From contig NZ_WHNQ01000007.1 of assembly GCF_009362785.1 (NCBI RefSeq), positions 124,001-188,000 of the forward strand: a DNA stretch of 64,000 nt. Direction: 5' to 3'. The position numbers and the translations under genes were made by a program. How positions within the stretch are numbered: position 1 is the first letter of the stretch; every line of letters starts with the position of its first letter. Positions 28,485 through 36,957 of this stretch are shown here, piece by piece. Under the pieces are notes generated by a model. That model saw nothing but the letters and a program-made list of their open reading frames with translations, was not told the DNA's origin and searched no databases. This DNA comes from Paraburkholderia atlantica (GTDB lineage: Bacteria; Pseudomonadota; Gammaproteobacteria; Burkholderiales; Burkholderiaceae).

Positions 28485-29387
28485 TTAATTCAATTCCTCG
28501 GCCCGCCCCGGCAACTGCCTGATCAGATTCCACACCGCCTCGGCCGCGGGCGACAGCGACCGGTCGCGCCGCCGCACCAGCTCGACGCGGCGCTCCGCGC
28601 GCGGCACTAGCGGACGCGCGACCAGCGACGCCCCCGCCGGCAGCGGCAGCGCGAGCCAAGGCAGCACGCTGATCCCGACGCCTGCCTCGACGAGCCCGAA
28701 CACCGTCGCCGAATGGCCGAGTTCCTGCACCACCGTGGCGTTCACGCCCTGCGCCTGCATCACGGCGTCGATGAGGGGGCGGCTGCCGGACGCATAATCG
28801 AGCATCACGAGTTGCTCGCCGTCGAGGTCCTTCCACGTAACCTGCTTGCGCGCGGCGAGCCGATGATCGTCACGCGACACGATGCAGAACGAGTCGGTCA
28901 TCAGCGTCTCGCTGAGCAGATCGTCGTCGGAGAACGGACCGATGATCACGCCGAAGTCCACCTCGCCCGACTTCACCTTGCGCACCACGTCGCTTTGCAC
29001 GTCGTCGCGCAGGCCAAGGGTCACATACGGAAACTGCTGCCCGCACGATGCGACCACGCGCGGCATCAGCCGGCACGCGACGGTCGGACTCGCCGCGACC
29101 ACCACGCGTCCGCGGCGCTGCTCGCCGATTTCGCGGATCTCGCGCAACGCGTCGTCGAGATCCGACAGCAGTCGCGACACGCTCGACACCAGGTTGCCGC
29201 CGACGTCGGTTAGTTGCACTTCGCGCGTCGTGCGATCGATTAGCTTCAGGCCGATCTCGCCTTCGAGCTCGCGCACGCAGCGACTGACCGCCGACTGCGT
29301 GAGGCCGATTTCGTCGCCAGCCCGACTGAAGCTTTGCAAGCGCGCCACCTCGATGAAAACCCTGAGTTGTCGCAGCGTCACATTCAT
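28485..29387 (-). CDS. LysR family transcriptional regulator
   Basis: A 300-residue LysR protein. The winged helix-turn-helix is residues 1-60 (LRQLRVFIEVARLQSFSRAG, LTQSAVSRCVRELEGEIG), followed by the linker helix and the two-lobed effector domain (about 90-295), which starts RGRVVVAASPTVACRLMP and resembles the GbpR-like subgroup. The ATG at 29387 is one of two close starts. The aminotransferase gene downstream on the same strand is a possible target, though LysR regulators more often act on divergent genes and none is adjacent here. The effector is unknown. Confidence 0.88.
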   Translation of the reverse strand: MNVTLRQLRVFIEVARLQSFSRAGDEIGLTQSAVSRCVRELEGEIGLKLIDRTTREVQLTDVGGNLVSSVSRLLSDLDDALREIREIGEQRRGRVVVAASPTVACRLMPRVVASCGQQFPYVTLGLRDDVQSDVVRKVKSGEVDFGVIIGPFSDDDLLSETLMTDSFCIVSRDDHRLAARKQVTWKDLDGEQLVMLDYASGSRPLIDAVMQAQGVNATVVQELGHSATVFGLVEAGVGISVLPWLALPLPAGASLVARPLVPRAERRVELVRRRDRSLSPAAEAVWNLIRQLPGRAEELN

Positions 29388-29795
29388 TTGTCGACCTCAT
29401 CAATAGCGCAATTTAATGCGCATTGTACGGCTAAATCTATGATGCACAGCGCCGTTCACAATGGTCGCTGCAATGCAGCAAAAAGGCGCGAACGCACGCT
29501 GGCCGGGCCCATCTGCACAAGATTGGTGATTGTCCTGATTTGCGAGATGGGTTTTTTGGATTCATATACGGCCCTGGTTGGCGCCCGCGTTGGCCCGCCG
29601 CCACGGGGCTTTCAGGCAATCGATATCAAATTGGCACACTTCGTGCGTTAAGAGACGCGCAGGGTCGGCGCCATGATTTCCGACTGAAAAGGCAATCCGT
29701 GGCAAGCCCGTCCCCTTTTGGCACTCGCCTATCGAGTGTATGAAGAGTGCGCGGCGCGGGGCAGCGCACCGGAGTTAGCTTCGCTGAGGTGAAAC
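29388..29795. other. Intergenic region between the lysR gene and the DUF4096 gene
   Basis: About 400 bases with no supported gene. A perfect 10-base palindrome AATGCGCATT at 29415-29424, about 30 bases upstream of the lysR start, could be an autoregulatory LysR site. The rest holds nothing I can name. Confidence 0.4.
29415..29424. promoter_or_regulatory. Palindrome upstream of lysR, possible autoregulatory site
   Basis: Perfect palindrome AATGCGCATT close to the expected lysR promoter. It does not give a clean T-N11-A LysR box, so assignment is weak. Confidence 0.25.
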
Positions 29796-30197
29796 ATGAT
29801 GCTGTTCGACGATTTGAGAGATAACGAGTGGGCGCTGGTCGAGGCTTTGTTCTGTGCCGAGCCGGCGCGCAGCGAACGGCGCGGTCGGCCGCGCGTGGAA
29901 GCTCGGGCGGTGGTCAACGCCGTGCTTTGGGTGTTGTCGACGGGCGAAGGCTGGTCTAAGCTGCCGGGCCGTTACCCGTCCCCGCCGACGTGCCGTCGGC
30001 GCTTCGACGAGTGGCAGGCCGATGGCACGCTCGCTGAAATTGTGAAGCGGCTTGGCACCAGCGGCCGCGAAATCTCGCTGCGCGGCAGGATCGGCGCAAC
30101 GGCCGCGAAACCGCCCGCACCGCCGAGCCGCGACCGTATGCGCGGCGCGTTCTGGACGAATCCGGAGTCGTGGCGCGCGCCGGTCAAGATGGCCTGA
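29796..30197 (+). CDS. Second stand-alone DUF4096 (IS5-type transposase N-terminal domain) protein
   Basis: A 133-residue protein with the same domain as the one at 1336-1794: LRDNEWALVEALF, RRGRPRVEARAVVNAVLWVLSTG in part, GWSKLPGRYPS, TCRRRFDEW, then a 50-residue tail (REISLRGRIG, RDRMRGAFWTNPE) in place of a DDE catalytic domain. GAGGTGA precedes the ATG and a strong intrinsic terminator follows, so it is a complete transcription unit, not an obvious truncated IS. No inverted repeats flank it. I recall similar free-standing proteins in many Burkholderia genomes. It probably binds DNA; role unknown. Confidence 0.78.
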   Translation: MMLFDDLRDNEWALVEALFCAEPARSERRGRPRVEARAVVNAVLWVLSTGEGWSKLPGRYPSPPTCRRRFDEWQADGTLAEIVKRLGTSGREISLRGRIGATAAKPPAPPSRDRMRGAFWTNPESWRAPVKMA

Positions 30198-30531
30198 CGC
30201 GAAACTACGTTGTCACCGGGCGCCTGCGGGCGCCCGGTTTTTTTCCAGCCGCCTTATTCACGATTGCGTGCGCGCCACGACCCACCGGCATTTGACGGTC
30301 GCGGCGCGAGACGCTGCCTTCTCGGTTTAGCGCGCGCCCGCTTTCGGCGCGCCTTCCGCACGCCGAGCGCCCCGCTCGTTGCACGCTGCCTCAGACTCGA
30401 ACCGACCCGACAGCTCCGGGTGAAACATCCATTTACTATTAATTACAGCACCCTTTCTTCCCCCGGCATACCTTAATACTTATGCAAACAGGCCTTGAGT
30501 CGACGGGCTCGAGGTTGAGGGGGATTTCGGA
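30198..30531. other. Intergenic region after the DUF4096 gene
   Basis: Holds the terminator at 30216-30244. The rest, turning AT-richer near 30430-30490 just before the small exported protein gene, probably contains that gene's promoter, but I could not fix the hexamers. Confidence 0.4.
30216..30244 (+). terminator. Intrinsic terminator of the DUF4096 gene
   Basis: Perfect 9-base arms CCGGGCGCC and GGCGCCCGG with a TGCG loop and seven T residues, 19 bases after the stop. Confidence 0.92.
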
Positions 30532-30783
30532 ATGAAACCAATGTCAGTGCTGTTGTGCGGCATTGTGATTTCATCGATGGTCGCGCCGGCATTTGCCCAA
30601 CAACGCCCGCAAGGGTGGAATTGGCGCCCGGACCGTCAAGCTACGCTGGAAGCGTGGCAGCAAAGCGAGGCCCACAATCGCGACTTCACGCCGCCGACGC
30701 CGCGAGGCGATCTGCGCGGCGATATCGCCAGCAATGTGCGGGCTCGGCCCGATGCGCCGCGTGAGCAGCAGCGGCGGCGTTGA
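30532..30783 (+). CDS. Small exported protein of unknown function
   Basis: An 83-residue protein with a clear signal peptide (MKPMSVLLCGIVISSMVAPAFA, cleavage before QQRPQG) and a 61-residue mature part rich in Arg, Gln, Pro and Asp (GWNWRPDRQATLEAWQQSE, DLRGDIASNVRARPD). No domain recognised. A purine-rich GAGGGGGA stretch precedes the ATG. It is transcribed alone; an intrinsic terminator follows at 30929-30958. Confidence 0.6.
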   Translation: MKPMSVLLCGIVISSMVAPAFAQQRPQGWNWRPDRQATLEAWQQSEAHNRDFTPPTPRGDLRGDIASNVRARPDAPREQQRRR

Positions 30784-31145
30784 TGTCGTGTGTCGCCGCG
30801 TGGATGGCGCGTCGTGCGACGCGGCAGCGAGTCTCTCGCATTGCGTATGCACGATCGGGGAACCACCGGGCGCGGCACCAGTCTGACTCAACGCCATTAG
30901 CACAGCGTGGCAGTAGTAATTCCGGTATGCCCGTATCTTCGTGATACGGGCTTTTTTTCGCCCCCGAGGCGTTGATGACATGACAGGCGCGCAACGGCCG
31001 GCGCGGGCCGCGTCGTCACTTCGTCGAAGGGGAAGCCGAGAGTCGCCCGCGGACGCGTGCAGCGACCGGCCCACGGTAGAGACCGCCCGCCGTGGGGGTG
31101 ACAGGCCCGGGCGGACAGTGATTCAGATAAGCGATGAACCTTGAG
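30784..31145. other. Intergenic region with a terminator
   Basis: About 360 bases between the small exported protein gene (plus) and a hypothetical gene (minus). Apart from the strong plus-strand terminator at 30929-30958 I see nothing in it. Confidence 0.45.
30929..30958 (+). terminator. Strong intrinsic terminator
   Basis: Perfect 9-base arms GCCCGTATC and GATACGGGC around TTCGT, followed by seven T residues. It lies 145 bases after the small exported protein gene, leaving room for a 3' UTR or an RNA between them. Confidence 0.9.
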
Positions 31146-31469
31146 CTAAGACCTGACTTCGGCTGTCGCCGCGGACCGCGCTTCAGCCGTGCCGAGAACG
31201 TAATCGTTCATGCGTTGCGCTGTCCATGTGAGCAGACGCTCGTCGTGCTCGAGCCGCGCAAACTCCGCTTTGCCGCGCTCGGTGAGCACGGCGATGTCGA
31301 CGGGGGCATGAAAGCCCGGCGCCGGTGCGACGGTTCGCTGACGAACGGTGTCCATCAGCCCCAGCGCGCGAAGATATTGGAAGACACCCGGCCTTCTGGC
31401 CCAAGGAACCTGGCGATATTGCGCTCGCCGCAGCGCTTCAAGTACCGCTTCGTTGGAATACGTGGTCAT
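31146..31469 (-). CDS. Conserved-looking hypothetical protein, possibly winged-helix
   Basis: A 107-residue protein starting at an ATG preceded by GAAGTGAG. The N-terminal half reads as helices (NEAVLEALRRAQYRQVPWA, FQYLRALGLMDTVRQR) followed by a beta-like segment and VLTERGKAEFARLEHDERLL, an arrangement compatible with a small winged-helix domain in which LTERGKAEF is the wing-end helix seen in MarR/PadR-type proteins. This is an inference from pattern only. It is a single-gene unit of unknown function. Confidence 0.55.
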   Translation of the reverse strand: MTTYSNEAVLEALRRAQYRQVPWARRPGVFQYLRALGLMDTVRQRTVAPAPGFHAPVDIAVLTERGKAEFARLEHDERLLTWTAQRMNDYVLGTAEARSAATAEVRS

Positions 31470-31665
31470 CTCACTTCTTTCTTAAAGTGCAGCTATGACA
31501 CATTCATGCCCACGCGCCGCTGCGCCACCGGCGACGCGCGTAGCACCCGCTCCTGGTCAGAAGCTCGCCGCCTGTTTGACAGCGGATTTCGGCCAGGTGC
31601 TGCCTGGTCTCGTTTTCGGAACCCCCGTCAGAACGGCATGTTAGCGTTCTCTCCCCGAACCGACG

Positions 31666-32454
31666 ATGCAACCGCGGCGGCGCGATGGCTGGTCCGTGGA
31701 TTTGTCCCGAAAGACATACGTTACCCCATTTAAATTGATTCTATTCACTTTATTAGCGCTTTTTTTTGCAGCAATCGTGCTATGGAAACGTGCGCGCCGG
31801 CCGCTCGTGATCTGCATGATCGCGCTGTTCTGGTTGCTCGCGGCCGGCTGGCTGACCGCGCCACTGCTCGATCTGGCGCAGCCGCAACGACAGAGCGCCG
31901 AGGCCGCCACCTTCGCGCCGCGCACCGCGATCATCCTGCTCGGCGGCGGCACGATCTACGACCACGACCACGTGCTGGTGCCGCCGCGCGACGTGCTTTC
32001 GCGCATCGAAGTCAGCGCGCAGAACTATGCGGCCTGCAAGCGCACGGCGATCATCTGCCAGGTGATCGTGAGCGGCGGCAATCCTCAGCGGCACAGCGCG
32101 ACCGAAGCCGACACCTACCTGCCCTATCTGCTGCGTCAGCAGGTGCCGCGCTCGGACATCGTGCTCGAGAAAAGCAGCCGCACGACCTACGAGAACGCGC
32201 GCAACGTTTCGGTGATTGTCGGCCAATCACATTACGACAAGTTGATACTCGTCACTTCCGCGTATCACATGCCGCGTGCGCTGCTCGACTTTCAGCGCTT
32301 CGGCGTGGAGCCGCAGCCGCAGATTTCGAGCGCGCGGCGCGTCCGGCTCGGCGTGCTGCCGCGCTTCGGCAATCTCGTGGCCGCGGAGATCGCATTGCAT
32401 GAACTGATCGGCCTCGCGCAATTTCACCTGTATCGCGCGATCGGCTGGTTCTGA
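31666..32454 (+). CDS. YdcF/DUF218 family membrane protein
   Basis: A 262-residue protein with two N-terminal membrane segments (about 22-40 and 45-68), then a DUF218 domain: AIILLGGGTIYD, the conserved VSGGNPQ, SEADTYLPYLL-like TEADTYLPYLLRQQVP, LEKSSRTTYENARN, and VTSAYHMPRALLDFQRFG. This family (SanA, YdcF, ElyC) acts at the inner membrane in envelope metabolism; E. coli ElyC affects peptidoglycan and lipid carrier use. The start is uncertain: 31666 ATG, or GTG 31696 or TTG 31702 closer to the first membrane segment; no strong ribosome binding site distinguishes them. Confidence 0.82.
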   Translation: MQPRRRDGWSVDLSRKTYVTPFKLILFTLLALFFAAIVLWKRARRPLVICMIALFWLLAAGWLTAPLLDLAQPQRQSAEAATFAPRTAIILLGGGTIYDHDHVLVPPRDVLSRIEVSAQNYAACKRTAIICQVIVSGGNPQRHSATEADTYLPYLLRQQVPRSDIVLEKSSRTTYENARNVSVIVGQSHYDKLILVTSAYHMPRALLDFQRFGVEPQPQISSARRVRLGVLPRFGNLVAAEIALHELIGLAQFHLYRAIGWF

Positions 32455-32629
32455 CGCACCATGTAAGGCCGACCCGCTATCGCACGTCAAGGAAGCCATT
32501 ACAAAACGTAACAAATGTCGAGCGCGGTTACAAAGCCATCGGTTGGAGCGGAGTTTGCTCGATAGAATGAATTGTCTTTCCCACTGGACAGGCAATACTC
32601 GGGTCCACCACCACTCTATGGAGGTAACG

Positions 32630-32869
32630 ATGAAGAAAGTGTCCATGGCGATCCTGGTTTCCCTGTGTGCCGCGGCTGGCGCAGCTTACGCGCAGGACCA
32701 GGGCATCACGACGAGCACCGATCCGGCCAAGGCCGCCGACGTCGAGCAGCGCGCGCAAGCTTTGCAAAACCGCGAGCAGTCGATGGAAAGCGCACCCGCC
32801 GCCCCGGCCAAGCACCACAAGATGGCTCCGCATCATCCGAAGAAGGGTGCGGACACGTCGGGTACCTGA
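32630..32869 (+). CDS. Small exported protein, His/Lys-rich C-terminus
   Basis: A 79-residue protein with a signal peptide (MKKVSMAILVSLCAAAGAAYA, cleavage before QDQGI) and a charged mature part ending in KHHKMAPHHPKKGADTSGT. The start is set by a strong GGAGGT seven bases before the ATG. The His-Lys-rich end could bind metal or anionic polymer, but this is a guess. It is monocistronic and followed by a strong terminator at 32912-32949. Confidence 0.65.
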   Translation: MKKVSMAILVSLCAAAGAAYAQDQGITTSTDPAKAADVEQRAQALQNREQSMESAPAAPAKHHKMAPHHPKKGADTSGT

Positions 32870-32911
32870 GCGACTTCACGGACCTGGCGTAGCGGCCTCG
32901 CCGTGAAGGTG

Positions 32912-32949
32912 AAAAAGCCGAAGCTGGCAGCGCCAGTTTCGGCTTTTTT
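32912..32949. terminator. Strong intrinsic terminator
   Basis: A 16-base stem AAAAAGCCGAAGCTGG paired to CCAGTTTCGGCTTTTT (one G-T pair) around a 5-base loop. It ends the small exported protein gene. Confidence 0.92.
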
Positions 32950-33104
32950 ATTTGCCTGATCCGCTCGCCGCGGCCGAGGCACGCCGAACGCACACCGGCT
33001 TGGCGAAGCCGCCTGCGCTCGGCTTTCAGTATGCTAAAGTCGCGCACCGACCGGCGAGCCGCCGGCATCCCCTAACCCGTGCGCACCCTGGTGCGGAGGA
33101 CAGC

Positions 33105-33362
33105 ATGAGCAACATCCAGCTTGATATCGAATGGACCGAAGCAGCATCTCGCAAGATAGAAAAACTGATGCCGCGTGGCGGTCAGGAAGCGTACCTCGCG
33201 CTGCCGCCCGTCGAATGCCTGCCGATGGAAGGCGACGTGCTGTTTCTCGGCCCGGCTGGCAAGCAGCAGCCGTTCATCGTCGCGGAGCGTCAGTATCACC
33301 ATGACGGCGACGCCGACTGGACCATCATCCTGATTCTCGATGTCCCGCAAGCAACCCACTGA
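33105..33362 (+). CDS. Hypothetical protein, 85 residues
   Basis: Starts at ATG 33105 after GCGGAGGA. The sequence (MSNIQLDIEWTEAASRKIEK, GGQEAYLALPPVECLPMEGD, VLFLGPAGKQQPFIVAERQY, DADWTIILILDVP) looks like a compact beta-rich cytoplasmic domain without a signal peptide. I do not recognise a family. It converges with the ABM monooxygenase gene downstream. Confidence 0.6.
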   Translation: MSNIQLDIEWTEAASRKIEKLMPRGGQEAYLALPPVECLPMEGDVLFLGPAGKQQPFIVAERQYHHDGDADWTIILILDVPQATH

Positions 33363-33445
33363 TCGCTGACGGTGCGCCGGCGGCGTCGGTGCCGCCGCAC
33401 CTGTCGAGCGTGTTGTCCGCACCCCCCGACGCCCGCCCGCCGAAC

Positions 33446-33736
33446 TCAGGCGATCTTCGACACCACGCGAATCTCCGCGTGCTCGATCCAATCCGCGGCC
33501 GCTTTCTTATACGCCTGGATATGCGCGGATTGCGCATGCACCGCGAGCGCATCCTGGCTTTCCCATCGCTCGACGAACACGAACCGACGAGGCTCCTGCA
33601 CATCGCGGTGCAAGTCGTACTGCAGCACACCCGCTTCCTTGCGCGTCGGCCCGACGATGCCTTCGAGCGCCTCGCGCAACAACTCCTCGTGCCCCGGTTT
33701 CGCCACCGAAATTGCGACCACCGCGATTTCCGCCAT
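33446..33736 (-). CDS. Antibiotic biosynthesis monooxygenase (ABM) domain protein
   Basis: A 96-residue ferredoxin-like ABM domain protein of the YgiN/LsrG type: IAVVAISVAKPGHEELLREAL, EAGVLQYDLHRDVQEPRRFVFVERWESQDALAVHAQSAH split over its three strands. Such cofactor-free dimers act as quinol or aromatic monooxygenases or simply bind small aromatics. The start at 33736 (MAEIAVV) is set by AGGAGA at ideal spacing; an upstream in-frame start would add 11 residues. Substrate unknown. Confidence 0.85.
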   Translation of the reverse strand: MAEIAVVAISVAKPGHEELLREALEGIVGPTRKEAGVLQYDLHRDVQEPRRFVFVERWESQDALAVHAQSAHIQAYKKAAADWIEHAEIRVVSKIA

Positions 33737-34335
33737 GCCTGATCTCCTGTTTACGAAAATCAGCAGCATACCCGCCGATCGCGGAACCTGCCGACGCCGG
33801 CGCTAACCAGCCTGGCGACGCATGAATCTCGCCTCTGCCCGCCATACCGGACCACCGTCGCGTCAAGCCGGAATCCGCCCGGCAAAGCAGTGCCAAGCCC
33901 GCCGCCCGAACCGCCACATCAGCCCCGCACCGGCACTAACATGAGAGCACCGTCGGCGCCTGGAGTTTGGCGGGCGACCACTGGGCGCCCTGCTAACCTC
34001 GGCGTGGTACGGCAACTCATTGCGATTGAGAATCGGTTTCACGCGTGGCAAGCGCGCGAAACGCTCCGGCGCATGACCGCAACGGGTTGCCGCACGGCCG
34101 TTGGCAGCCGTTTTGCGGACAATTTTCGCGCTTATGCGTTTGTGATAACCCGCACATTGATGCGCGCTGCAAACTGCTAGACTCATTTTGACCAATTCGC
34201 CGGAGTCCAGCGTAGCTGGTACAGCCCTCCGTGTTCGCGGGACGCGTCTGTGTCGTCCCGGCGACGCTTCGGGTTTGCGAGCGCTGCGCGCCGAATGGGT
34301 TTGCGAGCCCCTTCACCCCTTGCCGCAACAATCCC
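33737..34335. other. 600-base intergenic region
   Basis: Lies between the ABM gene (minus) and the EAL gene (plus) and should hold both promoters. Overlapping open frames on both strands lack ribosome binding sites and coding character. No repeat or terminator is evident. Confidence 0.45.
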
Positions 34336-35655
34336 ATGTCAGCTCTCATGCCCGCTTCTATGCCATCCGTCAGCGAATTGACCGTGAGCGGCCTGCTCCC
34401 GCACCTGGTCCGCGGCGAGTCGGGCTGGACCGCGACCTGGCGCGCGTTGACATTGCACAGCGTGTTCCAGCCGGTGCTGTCGGTCACGCATCAGTGCGTG
34501 GTCGGTTACGAAGCGCTGTTGCGCGCGTTCGATCCGGTCGGCCTGCCCGTCTCGCCCGAAGTCCTGTTCTCCGGCACGCGCTCGGCCGCCGAGGCGCGCG
34601 AACTCGATCGCATCGCGCGCTGCCTGCACGTGGCGAACTTCATGGAGCAAGGCATCAGCACCGGGTGGCTGTTTCTGAACACGCGCCCGCAGGTGTTCGA
34701 AACCGGCTGGCCGCAGCGCGCGTTCATTGACGAGCTGTCCGCGCATTTCGGGCTGCCGCAGGAGCGCATCGTGATCGAAGTGCTCGAGCAGCCTGCCGAC
34801 GATGAATCCGCCGTCGCCAGCATGCTCGCCGCCTCGCAGCCGCGCGATTTCCTGATAGCGATCGACGACTTCGGCACCGGCTTCTCGAACTTCGACCGCG
34901 TGTGGCGCTTCCGCCCCGACATTGTCAAGCTCGACCGTTCGCTCGTTGCACGCGCGGGCAAGCGCGAGGGCGACGAATCGATGATCAGCCATCTGATCGC
35001 GATGCTGCATCAGTCGGGCACGCTGGTGCTCGCCGAAGGCGTCGAAACCGATGAAGAGCTGATGATCCTGATGCAGGCCGATGTCGATTTCGTGCAGGGT
35101 TTCTGGTTCGGTCAGCCGAAGAGCAGCGTGCGGGCCGCCTGCACGAGGGTGCCCGCGCTCGTCGAGTCGATCTGGAGCAAATTCGCCGACTACGAGCGCG
35201 CACACGCCGGCCACCAGCGGCTCGGGTTCGAGGGCTTCGCGGAGGCGGTGCTGGCCGCCGCCGACACCTACAAGGCGACCGGCGACCTCAAACAGGCCGC
35301 GCAAAAGGTCTGGCATCTGCCCGAAGCGCGCCGCGTGTTCCTCACCGACGGCCAGGGCGAGCAGACCCAGCCTTCGGTGACGGCGGCGTCGGTCTCGCCG
35401 CCTCCGAAGCGGCTCGCGCCGTTGTATACGGAGACGCGCAGCAACTGGTCGCGTCGTGCGTATTTCCGCCACGCGCTCGCGGCGCCGGGCCGCGTCGCGA
35501 TGATGGGGCCGCACTATTCGCTCGCCGATGGTCAGGACTGCTACACCGCGGCGATCGCGTTCGAGCACGACGGCACGCATGTGCTGTGCGTCGACTTCGT
35601 GCCGGAGGCATCGCCGCCGGATGTGCGCACCGGTAGACGCGGCGCCCGGCATTAG
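34336..35655 (+). CDS. EAL-domain c-di-GMP phosphodiesterase with C-terminal sensor-like domain
   Basis: A 439-residue soluble protein. The EAL domain (about 35-265) keeps the expected catalytic set: EAL at 59-61 (GYEALLR), Asn115 (FLNTRP), Glu148 (IVIEVLEQ), Asp177-Asp178 (IDDFGTGFS), Lys198 (DIVKLD), Glu234/237 (LAEGVET) and Gln254 (VQGFWFG). It should hydrolyse c-di-GMP to pGpG. After a helical linker, residues about 330-430 (RRVFLTDGQGEQ, WSRRAYFRHAL, GPHYSLADGQDCYTAAIAF) resemble the Cache-like C-terminal domain known from YkuI. No GGDEF domain and no membrane segment. The start at 34336 is a choice by domain fit; 34231 is possible. Confidence 0.87.
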   Translation: MSALMPASMPSVSELTVSGLLPHLVRGESGWTATWRALTLHSVFQPVLSVTHQCVVGYEALLRAFDPVGLPVSPEVLFSGTRSAAEARELDRIARCLHVANFMEQGISTGWLFLNTRPQVFETGWPQRAFIDELSAHFGLPQERIVIEVLEQPADDESAVASMLAASQPRDFLIAIDDFGTGFSNFDRVWRFRPDIVKLDRSLVARAGKREGDESMISHLIAMLHQSGTLVLAEGVETDEELMILMQADVDFVQGFWFGQPKSSVRAACTRVPALVESIWSKFADYERAHAGHQRLGFEGFAEAVLAAADTYKATGDLKQAAQKVWHLPEARRVFLTDGQGEQTQPSVTAASVSPPPKRLAPLYTETRSNWSRRAYFRHALAAPGRVAMMGPHYSLADGQDCYTAAIAFEHDGTHVLCVDFVPEASPPDVRTGRRGARH

Positions 35656-35667
35656 CGACCCGCGCCG

Positions 35668-36072
35668 CTACTCGTGCACGCGGCCGCGCCCCGACTTGAC
35701 CTCGCTGCGCTTTGCCTTGCTGTCGAGCCGCCGCAGGTTCGACGCGCGGGTCGGCCGTGTCGCGACACGATGCTTGCGGGTCACGCTGACACTTTCGATC
35801 AGTTCATCGAGCCGCGCGAGCGCCGCCGCGCGGTTCATCTCCTGGGTTCGATGCTCCTGCGCCTTGATGACCACGACACCGTCGCGCGTGAGCCGGTGGT
35901 CGGACAGCGCGAGCAGACGCATCTTCAGCACTTCCGGCAGCGACGAGGCGCGCACGTCGAAACGCAAATGAATCGCGCTCGATACCTTATTGACGTTCTG
36001 CCCGCCCGCCCCTTGCGCGCGCACGGCGGTCAATTCGATTTCGTTGGGCGGGATCGGATAGCGGGATGTCAT
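35668..36072 (-). CDS. arfB: Alternative ribosome-rescue factor ArfB
   Basis: A 134-residue peptidyl-tRNA hydrolase of the RF-1 type. The catalytic GGQ lies in [22 protein letters not shown] split around residues 18-38, followed by [19 protein letters not shown], and the basic C-terminal tail ([22 protein letters not shown]) that reads the empty mRNA channel of stalled ribosomes. The start at 36072 (MTSRYPIPP) fits the family; an upstream ATG at 36096 would add eight residues. It is convergent with the EAL gene. Confidence 0.92.
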   Translation of the reverse strand: MTSRYPIPPNEIELTAVRAQGAGGQNVNKVSSAIHLRFDVRASSLPEVLKMRLLALSDHRLTRDGVVVIKAQEHRTQEMNRAAALARLDELIESVSVTRKHRVATRPTRASNLRRLDSKAKRSEVKSGRGRVHE

Positions 36073-36263
36073 GAGAAGTCGGGAAGAAAGTTGCATCAGT
36101 GTACAAGCGCTCGGCGCGGCTTGCCCGCGGTTGCCGGAGCGCGCTGGAGCGCCAGGTCGAGTGCCCGGCGGCGCCCGGCCGCGAACGCGTTACGAAAAAA
36201 ACCATTTGCGTCGGCGCGACGGGTTCATCGATACTGGCTTTTTCGCTTACGGCGTAAATTCAC

Positions 36264-36905
36264 ATGAAGATCCGTCCCGGTTTCGTGCTTGAACTGGCCG
36301 TCAACTTTCTGCTGCCGTGGCTGGCCTACCGGCTCGCGTTACCGCGGGTCGGCGAAACCGGCGCGCTGATCGCGTCCGCCGTGCCCCCGCTCGTGTGGAG
36401 CGCGATCGAGCTCGCGCGCTTCAAGCGCGTCGATGCCCTCAGCGTGATGGTGGTCGCGGGCATCGTGTTGTCGGTGGCGGCCATGGCACTCGGCGGCAGT
36501 CCGCGCATGCTGCTGTTGCGCGAGTCGCTGGTGTCCGGCGCGGTCGGCGTCGTGTTCCTGTTGTCGCTGCCGATGCATCGTCCGCTGATCTTCTACCTCG
36601 CGCGCGCGACGGTCGCGCGCGAAATGGAAGGCGGCGCCGCGCATTTCGAGACGCTTTGGCGCGAACGCCCCGGTCTCGCCCCCGCGATGCGAGCCATGAC
36701 GCTCGTGTGGGGCGTCGGTCTGACCGCCGAAACTGCGCTACGCGCGTGTATGGCGCTGACGTGGCCGATCGAACGCTTCCTCGTCGTTTCACCCTTTATC
36801 GGCTACGGCATCTACGCCGGACTCGCGCTGTGGACGCTGTGGTATCGCAAGACGATGCGCAGCCGCGTCGAGTGTATCGAGCGGGCGAGCGGCATGGCCG
36901 GTTGA
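36264..36905 (+). CDS. VC0807-like inner membrane protein
   Basis: A 213-residue protein with about six membrane segments (LELAVNFLLPWLAYRLAL, GALIASAVPPLVWSAIEL, ALSVMVVAGIVLSVAAMAL, SLVSGAVGVVFLLSLPM, TLVWGVGLTAETALRACM, SPFIGYGIYAGLALWTLWY). The pattern, including ARATVAREMEGGAAHFETLW between segments four and five, matches the VC0807-type family of unknown function. It is a single gene convergent with recD. Confidence 0.75.
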   Translation: MKIRPGFVLELAVNFLLPWLAYRLALPRVGETGALIASAVPPLVWSAIELARFKRVDALSVMVVAGIVLSVAAMALGGSPRMLLLRESLVSGAVGVVFLLSLPMHRPLIFYLARATVAREMEGGAAHFETLWRERPGLAPAMRAMTLVWGVGLTAETALRACMALTWPIERFLVVSPFIGYGIYAGLALWTLWYRKTMRSRVECIERASGMAG

Positions 36906-36957
36906 GCGCCGCTCGCACTTTAAGCCCCCACTCCGCTCGTTCCGCCGGCGTTCGCGA

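Noticed and set aside
33363..33400. GC-rich inverted repeat after the 85-residue hypothetical gene
   Set aside because: The stem is interrupted and has no T-tract on either strand.
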